Below, piece after piece: positions 32,755-41,700 of a stretch of 64,000 nt of DNA. Numbering within the stretch: the stretch's first letter is position 1; every line of letters begins with the position of its first letter. Under the pieces are notes generated by a model. The model was not told the DNA's origin, made no database searches, and was given only the letters and a program-made list of their open reading frames with translations. The DNA is taken from contig UWYS01000017.1 in NCBI GenBank assembly GCA_900291925.1, positions 378,001 to 442,000 of the forward strand, read 5' to 3'. Source of the stretch: Thecaphora thlaspeos (Eukaryota > Basidiomycota > Ustilaginomycetes > Urocystidales > Glomosporiaceae). Position numbers and translations under genes: made by a program.

Positions 32755-33072
32755 CTAACACTACCACACCATCAAGCAGAAAGGGGGGGGAACACTCACA
32801 GAAAATCCAGCTGCCCTCCTCAGACCACCCTCTAATGCATCAGGCAGAGTAACCTTCTTCAATTCAGCAGGGACAATTTGAGTCCAATAATGATTGTGTT
32901 CCTTTCCAAGTAGGATGAAAACACAACTGCTCATACTGTTGAACAAAGAGGGAGAGTACTTGATGCTCTTCTGAACCAATGAGACAATGGCATTGTCAGG
33001 TAGGATCTGGTTCTTGGAGAGTGTGTAGATCACTTGATGTGCAGATAGGGCAGTGAGGAAAACTTTTGACAT
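32120..33072 (-). CDS. Frm2/Hbn1-like nitroreductase, probably CpG-damaged
   Basis: Exons 33072-32800 and 32617-32120 give 256 residues. The family is recognised from LSAHQVIYTLSK, APSxFNS-like YSPSLFNSMSS, VILLG-like VFILLGKEH, YGTVLFFED, PQWSEHASGMAQL, WTALELEGYDANLQHY and LKSELVFGHP. These FMN enzymes of fungi reduce nitro compounds and act in lipid or oxidative-stress signalling. Exon 1, the upstream DNA and most of the intron contain no CpG, whereas exon 2 has normal CpG content. In exon 1, positions that are usually Arg in the family (I recall RR before the IY motif and R before the VVxLLG strand) are His12, Gln13 and Cys50, each explainable by CpG to TpG or CpA change. The C-terminus runs about 50 residues beyond the usual end, suggesting loss of the original stop. 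The gene may be non-functional. An alternative start at 33081 would add three residues. Confidence 0.78.
32618..32799 (-). other. Nitroreductase intron filled with dinucleotide repeats
   Basis: The 182-nt GT-AG intron has a gtgagt donor at 32799 and an acceptor ending at 32618. On the plus strand it contains (TG)n at about 32679-32695 and (CT)n followed by (CA)n at about 32719-32754, plus a G8 run. The CpG-poor zone ends within it: the last CpGs before the zone are at 32622 and 32627. Confidence 0.75.
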
Positions 33073-33370
33073 GGTGTCCAAATGTGGTTTGCATGTGTGT
33101 GTGCCTGTGTGTGTTGGTGCTGGTGGTGGTGCTTATGTTGGAGGGAAAAAGTGTGTGATGTGTGAGAGCAAGAAAGGTTGTAGTGACAGTAAGAGAAGCC
33201 TGATATCACATACAACTTCTTATACATAAGACCAAGCACTACTTAGACACAGACTGTTGCCCAACATCTAGAGGGAGATAAAGACCATCCCTTGAACCCT
33301 ATCCCTTCCCCACATGCCAGCCCTACAGCCTTACAACTACACTTGGATGGAGTTAACAGTGCCACTTTTA
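33073..33370. other. CpG-free 5' region of the nitroreductase gene
   Basis: This stretch between the nitroreductase start and the transposon's left end contains no CpG and is rich in TG and CA dinucleotides. It should hold the nitroreductase promoter. No separate gene is seen. Confidence 0.6.
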
Positions 33371-33478
33371 ATGCATTTCCCTGGGAATCTGGCCTCCCTG
33401 GGAATCCAGCCAAAAAATCTACTTGTCAGCCTTCCTCACCACCACCACCCTTGCCATCACTGCTACACCATCTGCACT
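33371..33478 (+). repeat. Left terminal inverted repeat
   Basis: It starts ATGCATTTCCCTGGGAATC and contains an internal near-duplication (TCCCTGGGAATC twice, 17 bp apart), then a run of A and a CACCACC tract. It aligns to the complement of 35006-35119 along its length. It is free of CpG. Confidence 0.88.
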
Positions 33479-33692
33479 CTGTCAAGCACACCAGACAAGC
33501 ACTGCAATCAGTTCAACACTTGCTCCAAATAGTACATGCTCAGCTTTGCTTGCCTGGCCCAGAACTGCTGCCAAATGGGTTGGGGAAGAGGAGCCAGGGG
33601 GTCATACAAGGCAAGAGAGCTTGGTCCAGCAGAAGCAGGATCAACAGCAAGCTGGGGTGGTGCTGGCAGTGGCTCTGCAGGCTCAGCAGGTG

Positions 33693-35003
33693 CTAGAGGG
33701 GGTGGTTGTGCAACATCAGCCGCTTTGGCTTTGCCCTTTGCCTTGCCATATTCTTTGTTGGTGTTGCAGCATCTGCCTTGCTGGCCTTCTTGGTGGCTGC
33801 TTTCTCTTGTTCCTCCTTCCTCTGCTGCTCTGCAATGTCCATTGTAATCCTCTCTTCCCACAGGCACTCTCCTGTTGCTCAGCTGATCATGGTGTCCTTG
33901 CTGATGTAGCAATGGTTGCCTGCCTTGAAGGGCTCCTGGGCAGGCAGTGGCATCTCTTGGCAAGGTGGCTTGTAGCCAGGGAGCATCAAGAGGACCTTCT
34001 CAGGGGAGGGTGGCACTGTCAGACCCACATCTGAAAAAGCCTTGCATACTGCAGCATCCTTGATCTTGCTGTGGGTCTCAGTATAGAACCAAGCAAAATG
34101 GATGCAGTCAACCTTCTTTGTGCCACCAAGAGTGGCAACCTGGCAGCCATAGCTGTCCTTGATGGGGCCAAAGATGCTGGTATCAAGAGACTGGATAACA
34201 TGGGTGGCATGAGCCAGAAAGCAGACTGGCACAATGTGGTGCTTCCAGCACTGGTTGCAGAAGTCAACAGAGACATGCAAGGCATGCCCATCAAGGAGCA
34301 GCAGCCACCACTCACCCTCTTGAGCCCCAGTTGGCTTGGTTTGTGGCTCAAAGACCTGCTGAAGCCACTCAAGTGCCAAGTCATTGTTTGTCCAGCCCTT
34401 TGGCAAGACAGCAAAGTGCCAGTTGGGGCCCAGTCCCTCCATCCCCCCTGTGATCTCCAAGCTGGTGCCATGTGTCTTTCCAGAAATCACAAGCAGGTCA
34501 AGAAAGAGGCTGCTAGAGCCAATGCACTTGACAACAGTGGTGGACTTGCAGTTGTCTGGATGGACATGGAAGGCATTCTTCTTCTCAACAGGGACAATGA
34601 CCTTCTGATATCTGCTGAACCCCATGATGATGCCAGTTTTGTCCATGTTGTAGATCTGGTCTTGCACAATGTTGTACTGGCTGATGGTGCAGGAAAAGTT
34701 GGCATAGAAGCAGCTGAGGTTGTGAAACAAGGTACCATCCATGCACTGATTCTCTAGAGCTTGGTTGTACTTGCTCTGGAGCTGTGGGTGGTGCTCAAGG
34801 TAGTGCTGCACCCAGTTCTTGCCTGGTTCCCTCACCTGACAGCAGCTGCCAGCCTCTATGGGCAATTGCAGTGTTCCAGCATAATCCTGGACCATGGCTG
34901 GGGTGAGGGGGAAGCCTTGATTGGCACTGTGCTCAATGTGGGTGGCAAGAGCAGCCTTGGCAGCTGGTGAGAGGGCCTGCTGTGCTGTTCCAGAGAGCAA
35001 GAT
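33693..35003 (-). pseudogene. pogo/Fot1-like transposase, N-terminus lost, nonsense codon near C-terminus
   Basis: The frame is open from 35003 to a TGA at 33881-33879 (about 374 codons) and continues in the same frame for about 61 codons rich in Lys, Glu and Gln, which look like the normal basic tail, ending at a TAG at 33695-33693. The DDE_1 transposase core is clear: YNMDKTGI (first Asp), LLLLDGHALHV (second Asp) and IQSLDTSIFGPIKDSY (third Asp), preceded by the LSPAAKAALATHIEH CENP-B-type helical region and GKNWVQHYLEHHP. There is no initiating ATG and no room for the first helix-turn-helix, because the frame meets a stop exactly at the inverted repeat. Only two Arg occur in about 373 residues, with about 15 Cys and many His and Gln, as expected if CGN codons decayed to TGN or CAN. 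Confidence 0.85.
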
Positions 35004-35005
35004 TT

Positions 35006-35119
35006 AGTGCAGGTGGTGTAGCAGTGACAGCAAGGGTGGTGGTGGTGGTGGTGAGGAAGACCAACGAGTAGATTTTTTGGCCAGATTCCTAGGGAGGCCG
35101 GATTCCCAGGGAGATGCGT
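35006..35119 (-). repeat. Right terminal inverted repeat
   Basis: Read on the minus strand it starts ACGCATCTCCCTGGGAATC. It differs from the left copy by single-base transitions and a 6-bp (CAC)2 length difference. Unlike the left copy it keeps CpG at three places (near 35065, 35092 and 35117). Confidence 0.88.
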
Positions 35120-37680
35120 TGTAGCTGATATGCTAATGTCGTGGCAGAGTGCCGTCTGATTGAGGGCTTGGTGGGTCAAGTGGGCAGGCGACCGAGCCTC
35201 AGATCATCTTGAAAAGGGACCATGTGAGGGGCGGCGGAGAATTCGGCCCGCCCGGACTCACGACTGCCCACCCTGCCGTATTAAGGGAGTGCTCATGCCG
35301 TTACTCGGCTACCTTCCGTCCTCGGCCGCAGTGCACGCAAGTGACAAGCCAGAAAGGAGAGGTCGTGGCGACGGATCCGTCGAGATAAATTGGGCTTAGC
35401 AAGTTAAGGTTGTCAAATGTCTGACACGGCTGCCGAGGGCCAACACCGCCTCCCGCTGAGATCAAGGCGCAGGACTCCGCTTCGGGCAACCCGCCGTCGC
35501 CATCGGAACGGACCCGAAGATAGGGAGGACGGCAGGATCGAACCCACCGCACGCGGTCCCGGCTTTGGTTGCGGCGATGGGGACGGCGACGATAGGTCCT
35601 CGGGCCTCCGAAGTGGATGGGCGCGACCTCCAGAGGCGAGTGTGGAGGATAACTACTATGTAGGGGGATGCACCCTCGAAACGCCGTCAGCGCGCAGAAC
35701 AACCTTACGTCAAAGAGAGGGGCCCACCCTCTTCCCGACACCCGGCTGATCATGGGGTCGACATCGAAGGCGGGCCAGCTTTCATCATCCCAAACAGCAG
35801 CTGGCAAACCCTCACTCGTCAGCGCGATGGACGATCCTGACGCCGTGTGCAGCCATCATGGCGGCAAAGACTTTTGACGGGCTCGGCAGCGGCTTGGCAG
35901 CAGGCACAGCCTACGTACATACAGCAGGCGTTGTGTCTAGCCTCGCCTCTGCCCATGCGCAGAGGGGCGAGTGCGTGGCGGTGCATCTCGTCTTTCGTCT
36001 CCGCGCTTTTTGGTCGAGAACAGCGACCCGTCACGACAAAGGGGCTCACAGCTTTGCTTGTTCGTTTCGTGTCCTTTCTCTCGTGCTGGCAGAAGAGGGG
36101 AGAACGGAAAGGGCAGGCGTTCACGCAATTCCAGGGCTAAGAGAAAGCAGAGTGCGCTGGCCAGGGGCGGCCGCGGCCGGCCTCGGTGCCGGACAGCACG
36201 CAAGCACTCAGGGGGAAAGCCCATCATAACGTCGCTTGATCCGAAGCCAAATACAGTAAGAGGAGCAAAGCTCGGACCCATCCGATGGACGAGTGGCCAT
36301 GAGTTGAGGGCGTACGTATGTGCAAAGGGGAGCCAAGGGGAGCCAAGAAGGGTGCCGCGATGCGAGCGACATGGAAGAGGGAGGCGACCGAGGGAGAGGG
36401 CGTGCAGCTATGAGACGCCGGGGAAGAGAAGCGGACGAGGGCGAGCCTGGCCTCGGACGTAAAGTCGTCGGTCGCCGCCCTCCTCTGCCACAACCTCATC
36501 GTTTAGTAGTCGCCTTTCGTCTCTACCGCCATACCGTAACTTGTATCGCATCGGCCCGTCGACCGCCCGCTTCATCTCTCGGGAAGCAGCCGGACGCAGT
36601 CGCAACGGATCGCACCACGCCTCGCCCCCACCTCGGACAGCATCAGAAACGCAGCAACCAGTCGGCCGTCAGCCCACGCGGCCCGCCCCAACTTGACCTA
36701 GCTTTTGCTCTATCACCAACTGCCGCTCCGGCTGCACGGAGACCTACCCTTTGGCTCATCACAATATCGTTTTCGTCTACCTACGCTGTACAAGCTCACG
36801 ACCTGTCTACGTCTACGCCAGCCCCACCTCGGCATCTATCTATTCATAACGCCCCGTCCCAGTCTTTAAGTCTTTGTCCCGTCTTCGCCTTGCCACCAAC
36901 GTCGACGACGCACGACCAAGCCCCTTGCCCCTTGCCTTTCAGCGCCGCCTTCGGCCACTATTACTCTTACAAAGCTCGCCCATCCAGCCTCGCAACGGCC
37001 CGCTTGCACTCTCCACTGCCGGCAAAGCAACCCACCACTAGCCCGCCTTTGATCCTTTCTTACAACAACGGACCGAGACAGTCGGACTAATTAGAGTAGG
37101 ACACGAAGCCCCACACGATGCCCGGCATTATACCACCATTTTTCCCCTTTGAGCGCAGGAGCGTCGTCGACGATCTCCTCTGGCCCGACCGGCTCGTAAA
37201 TAGGCAAGCGTGAGTAGAAGCTGCGGCGAAAGCTCTTGAAGGAATCGCGGTGCGGCCGAGAGACCGCGCCGGGTGTGACGCTGTTGTATGCGGACCAGAG
37301 GTGCGAGAAGGGAGCTAGGCAGGCCGACGCAGCGAGGATCGCGTCAAAGGCGACGCTTTTCTGAAGGCTAAGCAAGACTACCTCTACTTCAGAGATGTTC
37401 TTGTCTGCACCTCTAGACCTCATTAGTCTGATGGCGGCGCAACGGCCTCAGAGACCTGTTGGAGAGAAGGGAGGATGGACCGTCTGCGAACAGCGTTCAG
37501 GGGCACTACTCCCAAATCGATGCCCGCTAAGCTGGTCTCTCTACGCCTCCATCCACCCCTGCCTCTGCCACACCTGAGGTTACGTCTGGTCTACTTGCCC
37601 GCACAGCCTCTCTCTCTCTCTCTTCTGCCACCTACCGTTGCTGCAGCAGTCCTGTGCTAAGGTGATCACTGACGCACAAG
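35117..37680. other. Long gene-poor stretch between transposon and mucin-like gene
   Basis: CpG density returns to normal just inside this 2.5-kb region. Open frames of 100-250 codons exist on both strands but overlap and lack motifs; the 36320-37090 plus frame is His/Pro/Ser-rich and unlikely to be coding. A minus-strand frame at 37091-37423 (110 residues, containing FKSFRRSFYSRLPIYEPVGP) has better composition and could be a small gene or fragment. The last 600 bp are CT-rich and likely contain the downstream gene's promoter and perhaps a missing first exon. Confidence 0.5.
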
Positions 37681-39570
37681 ATGTCTTCCTCTCCTGCCTC
37701 TCCTGCCTCTCCTGCCTCTCCGGCCTCTCCTGCCTCTCATAACTCCCATGCCTCTCCGGTCGGTCCTGCTTCCAACCCTCCTGCTCCCAACTCTCCTGCT
37801 TCCAACCCTCCTGCTTCCGACTCTCCTGCTCCCAACGCTCCTACCAAACCCGACGCTTCCGATCAATCCTCTTCTCCATCCTCCTCCACGTCCAAAACTT
37901 CGTCCAAATCCAAACCCGCTGAACCTGACCCCAATGCTGCGTCGACGACGGACGTAACCGGGAACATCAACAAAATGGATCGACCCTACACCCCGACCGA
38001 CTCCGCAACCAGCTCCAATATTGACGACACACCGGCGAACACGAACGCACGCCCGAACACCCCTTCCAACGACGTCGCGCCGCCTGCACCCAAACACGGT
38101 TCCCCCGATAGCACTGGAGACACTGGAACCGACACTGGAAACACTGGTGGCGGTGCTGCCGATGGCAGCGGAACGGCAAGCGGAGGTTCGGCTGCCGATT
38201 CCACCCCGCCCGCCGCCACTACGCCGACGACGAGCGCGCCACCGACAACAGCTGAAACGACGTCCGCTCCGTCCGCCACCACATCGCAGCCCGCCGCGAC
38301 CACCAGCGCCCCTACCCCTAGCGCTACCACTACGGCGCCGGCTCCGACCACGAGCGGCGCGGCCAGCACCACACCAACGGCACCCAGCGGCACACCTTCG
38401 GTCACTGGCTCATCGGGGCCGGCCTCTCAGCCCGTCGTGACTCAGATCGTGACCTTCACCGACTCGGCCGGCATGCCCGTCGTCTCGACGCAGACGTCAA
38501 CATCGGCTGTTCCGACTGGATCCTCACCCGCTTCCTCAAGTTCCGGCGGCAGCTCGGTGAGTGCAGGGCCCCCAAAGAAGGAATTGGCGGCGGGACAAGC
38601 TTTGATTCGCGAGCTTCTCATTGACCGCTCGCTCTTTTCTGCTCTTCCTTCCATCCCCCGTCACCTTGCGCAGAGCAACATTGGCGCCATCGTCGGAGGA
38701 GTGGCCGGAGGCCTTGCCGGTCTGGTGATTCTGATCTGGCTGATTCTGCTGCCGCTGCGCCGTCGCGCCAAGAAGGCGAAAGAGGTTGAGTGGCTGGCGT
38801 TTGGCCAGGAAAACGACCACGTCAACGAGTCCTCGGCCGAGGCGGTCTACGGACGCAGCGGCGGCGAAGGAAAGGGCGGCGGATCGGTGGCCAACATCAA
38901 CGAGATTCAGATGGACGAAATGGAGGACGCCGGACCGCACTCGGCATACCACTACGAGGGCATCGACAACGGCCAGAACTGGGGAGGCATGGCGGGCGCC
39001 GGAGTCGTTGGTGCTGGCGCTGCCGCCGCCGCCTACGGCCATCAGGGACAGTACGATGGACAGTACGATGGACAGTACGACGCCTACTACGCCCAACAGC
39101 AACAGCAGCAGGCTGGGTACGAGGCGCACGATTACCACCACCAAGGACAGTATCAGCAGCAGCCACATCCGGCCGGCGCCGGCTACGGCGGCCAGGATGC
39201 AGGATGGGCACTCGCCGGTGCTGGGGCGGCGGTCGGAGCTGGAGCAGAAGCCATGTCCGGACACAGTCACGGCGGCGGCGGCGGATACACGTCGCCCAAT
39301 GGTGGTGCGGCCGCTTCTGGGCTCAGCCATGGCCTCTCGACCGGATCGACCACCCTCGGACAGGGAGGCGGCTCGTACAGCTCGCACAGCAAGGCGCCAG
39401 AGTACGACACGATGGGCTACAAGGCTTACGGGCAGCCGCAGCCGCCGCAGCAGCAGAGACAGTCGCCGCCGATGCAGCCGCTGCAGCAGGCGAGGTCCGG
39501 GTCGCCCAGCAGCGTCACGCAGGCAGACGTCACGAGGAACGGCAGCAGCCTGCGTCTCGCCAACCCTTGA
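37681..39570 (+). CDS. Mucin-like single-pass membrane protein
   Basis: With a predicted intron at 38557-38673 (gtgagt donor, gcgcag acceptor) the exons give 590 residues. The N-terminal part is Ser/Thr/Pro/Ala-rich, with (SPA)n repeats at residues 4-19, then long STP stretches typical of O-mannosylated ectodomains. One transmembrane segment, NIGAIVGGVAGGLAGLVILI then WLILLP, starts directly after the splice junction, followed by basic RRRAKKAK and a cytosolic tail with QYDGQYDGQYD repeats, polyglutamine and Gly-rich stretches. The layout (STP region, SSNxGAIVGG membrane start, disordered tail) is common in fungal wall-stress or mucin-type sensors. No cysteine-rich WSC domain and no N-terminal signal peptide are visible; a signal peptide exon may lie upstream, or the true start is missed. 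The intron is a multiple of three and stop-free, so the unspliced frame also stays open. Confidence 0.75.
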   Translation: MSSSPASPASPASPASPASHNSHASPVGPASNPPAPNSPASNPPASDSPAPNAPTKPDASDQSSSPSSSTSKTSSKSKPAEPDPNAASTTDVTGNINKMDRPYTPTDSATSSNIDDTPANTNARPNTPSNDVAPPAPKHGSPDSTGDTGTDTGNTGGGAADGSGTASGGSAADSTPPAATTPTTSAPPTTAETTSAPSATTSQPAATTSAPTPSATTTAPAPTTSGAASTTPTAPSGTPSVTGSSGPASQPVVTQIVTFTDSAGMPVVSTQTSTSAVPTGSSPASSSSGGSSVSAGPPKKELAAGQALIRELLIDRSLFSALPSIPRHLAQSNIGAIVGGVAGGLAGLVILIWLILLPLRRRAKKAKEVEWLAFGQENDHVNESSAEAVYGRSGGEGKGGGSVANINEIQMDEMEDAGPHSAYHYEGIDNGQNWGGMAGAGVVGAGAAAAAYGHQGQYDGQYDGQYDAYYAQQQQQQAGYEAHDYHHQGQYQQQPHPAGAGYGGQDAGWALAGAGAAVGAGAEAMSGHSHGGGGGYTSPNGGAAASGLSHGLSTGSTTLGQGGGSYSSHSKAPEYDTMGYKAYGQPQPPQQQRQSPPMQPLQQARSGSPSSVTQADVTRNGSSLRLANP

Positions 39571-40083
39571 ACGCCAGTGTCGTCTTTCTCTTACCCTCAT
39601 TCGCTTGAGCGGCGTAACGCAGCGGACAGTGCGTCAATCATCACACACTAGACTCTTAGAACACGCCCATTCGATCGGCTCGCCTGCTCGCGATAGCGCT
39701 CCTTTGTGCCGCCGACGCAGCGTCCAAGACACCTGAATCTTGCCCATCCCGTCCAGTTGTAGCTGTCCACTCGACCGTTTCGCTCACCCGGCCTCGCCTT
39801 AGCGGATGGTGAGATAACTCCTTCCGTTTCTACTCATCCCAACTCATCTCTACAAGTCTTTGAACCCACCACGCACGCATCTCCTCAACCCTTTCCCTCG
39901 ACTTCATCTGTATATCACACACTGTCGTTGCCCTCTGTCCGTCGTTCGTCAAAGCAAAGCATCGAGCTAAGTGGCAAAATCTATAACGAGATATCGCATG
40001 CAGTGATGAGGTTTGCAAGATTGGAGGAATGGGGTACAAGTACAGGCGAGGATCGAAGTGCAAATAGGTGGGGGAGGGAGAGA
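39571..40083. other. Convergent 3' region
   Basis: This 513-bp gap lies between the stops of the mucin-like gene (+) and Ies6 (-). A short minus frame (39830-40063) has no motifs and is probably untranslated sequence. No gene is seen. Confidence 0.55.
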
Positions 40084-41098
40084 CTACTTGATCTCGGAGG
40101 CATCTCCACGCAGAGCGAGGTAGGCATTGTCTACGCCTGGTCCGAACTGCTTGATGATGTCGTACACTTCGACGCTGTGATAGCGTAGACGAGATTTAGG
40201 GTCGGTGTAAGGTGCCTGATGTGGTGGAAGGAGGATGGACAGTGTGTCAACGCAGCTGGAGAGGCAAAGAGCGCCGGGGAGGAAAGGGGAAGAGGGAGGA
40301 CGATGATGAGGGGGGGGAAACTTACAATGAGACCGGTGACGTCGCAGTACTTTTTCTGAGGTCGGAAACTGGGTGGTGCTTCGACTGTTGCGTCTGTGCG
40401 GGCGGTGGCGATGAGATGGAAGAGGTAATGTCAGGGATCGGGCGAAGGGTATGGGGAATGCGTCCCAGCGACACGATAGATGATGACGAAAGCAAGGCGT
40501 CATGGTACTCACAAGTCGGCACATCCCTCTTAGGTCTTTGTGGTTGCTCGTCGACCTCGCCGTAAAGTTTGACCTGTTCCTCGTGCTCCTCGTGATTCTC
40601 CTCCTTTGACTCATCCTCCTTCTTGTCAATCTCCGCTTCACCTCTTTCTTCTCTTTCCTTTTTCTCCCTCTCCTCCCTCCTTACCCAAGCCTTTTTTGCC
40701 GCACCAGTCAGTCTTCCCTTGATGAGCTCACTCGACCTAGCAGCTGGAGTTTTCTTTTCTCTCATCTTGACACCGGAAGCGCGTAGGGCTGGTTCTCGTT
40801 CGGATTGAAGGATCTGTTTGAGCGATTTGTTGCGGCGTGAGAGGTTGGATGAGATACGAGCCATACGTGCGGTGAAGGAGGGTTGTTTAAAGGGACGTGG
40901 AAGGGTGTGGAGGGACAGTGTTTCTGAGAGGGCAGGTGGGGCGGGTGTGGAGGAGACCGAGGTCGTTGCGGATTGACCGAATGAGGGATGCGCCTTGCTC
41001 CTGTTCCATGAGGGGGAGAGATGAAAGGGGAAGGGAAGCAAGGGTGAATCGCTGCCCAAGATAGGAGGCTAGACGGGTGGGAAGCGGGAAACTTACAT
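40084..41098 (-). CDS. IES6: INO80 chromatin remodeller subunit Ies6 (YL1_C domain)
   Basis: The best model joins 41098-41097, 41000-40513, 40393-40326 and 40215-40084, giving 229 residues. The C-terminal YL1_C domain is unmistakable: YATVEAPPSFRPQKKYCDVT, then APYTDPKSRLRYHSVEVYD and PGVDNAYLALRGDASEIK, matching yeast Ies6 to its last residues. Upstream, LPRPFKQPSF and RRNKSLKQIL match the conserved Ies6 N-terminal motif, followed by a Lys/Glu-rich charged stretch. No in-frame ATG precedes these motifs in the exon, but an ACCAT|GTAAGT donor at 41096 spliced to the ACAG acceptor ending at 41001 creates an ATG across a 96-nt intron, giving MSKAHPSFGQ. The start codon is thus split AT|G. Ies6 with Arp5 couples INO80 ATPase activity to nucleosome sliding. 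Confidence 0.9.
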
Positions 41099-41700
41099 GG
41101 TTGCTTTTGTAGACCTTGCAGGAGACAGTCGAGGCGAGTGTATGGCGCTGCGTGCGTTGGCTGAAGAAAGGCGGTCGAGCAGAGGAAGAGGTTGTGGTGG
41201 TTGCGAGAAAGCCCCGAAGGATGTGGAGTCGAGACGAGGACCCCGTGCCGCATGGTGTGGTCAAAGCAGGGCGGAAAATCGCATCGGAAATGAAATAAGG
41301 AAAGCGCGCTGCTGTCTGACTGACACCCGTTTCGAAAGCGCCGAGGATGGATCGTCTTCGATCGCTCTTTCATCCTTCTCTCAACTCACAAGCCACGGTA
41401 CAAACATTGACGATAGTACGGACGTCGAGGTACTAATCCTAATCGGCGTTCGACATTCCAGGACACGAGAAATAGGAGAGGTAAGGGGGTAGGTATGAAC
41501 ACAGGAGAGGGGCCGAGACGAGGAGTGGGGCGGGCGAAAGGGCCTGTGTATGAGGGTCTGAAAGGCAAGCAGGGACAGAGTGTGCGCGTCGCAAGGGCAA
41601 CAGGCGGCTCGGACAAGATCAAGAGACGGACTCGGGCAAAGCGAGTCTACGGTGTTTCGAAACACGGCAAGACCGGGACGACGAGGGAGCCACGCTATCG
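41099..41700. other. Intergenic region between tandem minus-strand genes
   Basis: It holds the Ies6 5' region and the 3' region of the next minus-strand gene. A minus frame reaching 41264 could be translated into the first Ies6 intron, but the split-ATG model explains the gene better. No further gene is seen. Confidence 0.5.

Larger units (their letters stand above)
33371..35119 (-). mobile_element. Decayed pogo/Fot1-type DNA transposon with ~110-bp TIRs
   Basis: The element is bounded by imperfect terminal inverted repeats at 33371-33478 and 35006-35119 and encodes a pogo/Fot1-like transposase on the minus strand. Length is about 1.75 kb, short for this group. The interior has a single CpG. 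A clean TA target duplication is not visible. The transposase reading frame abuts the right repeat, so the usual N-terminal DNA-binding region is gone. With a broken gene and diverged ends the copy is not expected to move on its own. Confidence 0.85.

Noticed and set aside
35525..35600. Possible minus-strand tRNA (GGTTCGATCC-like T-loop)
   Set aside because: The flanking T-stem does not pair over five bases and no acceptor, D-arm or anticodon arm could be folded around it.
36320..37090. 256-codon plus-strand frame
   Set aside because: It is rich in Pro/His/Ser/Arg with no motif or plausible start context and changes character halfway; probably promoter DNA.
38536..39600. 354-codon minus-strand frame
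   Set aside because: It is antisense to the mucin-like protein's Gly/Gln-rich tail and has no motifs.
41069..41096. A 28-nt intron at the IES6 5' end joining a longer upstream frame
   Set aside because: It is too short to be spliced; the 96-nt alternative gives a split ATG and a normal protein.
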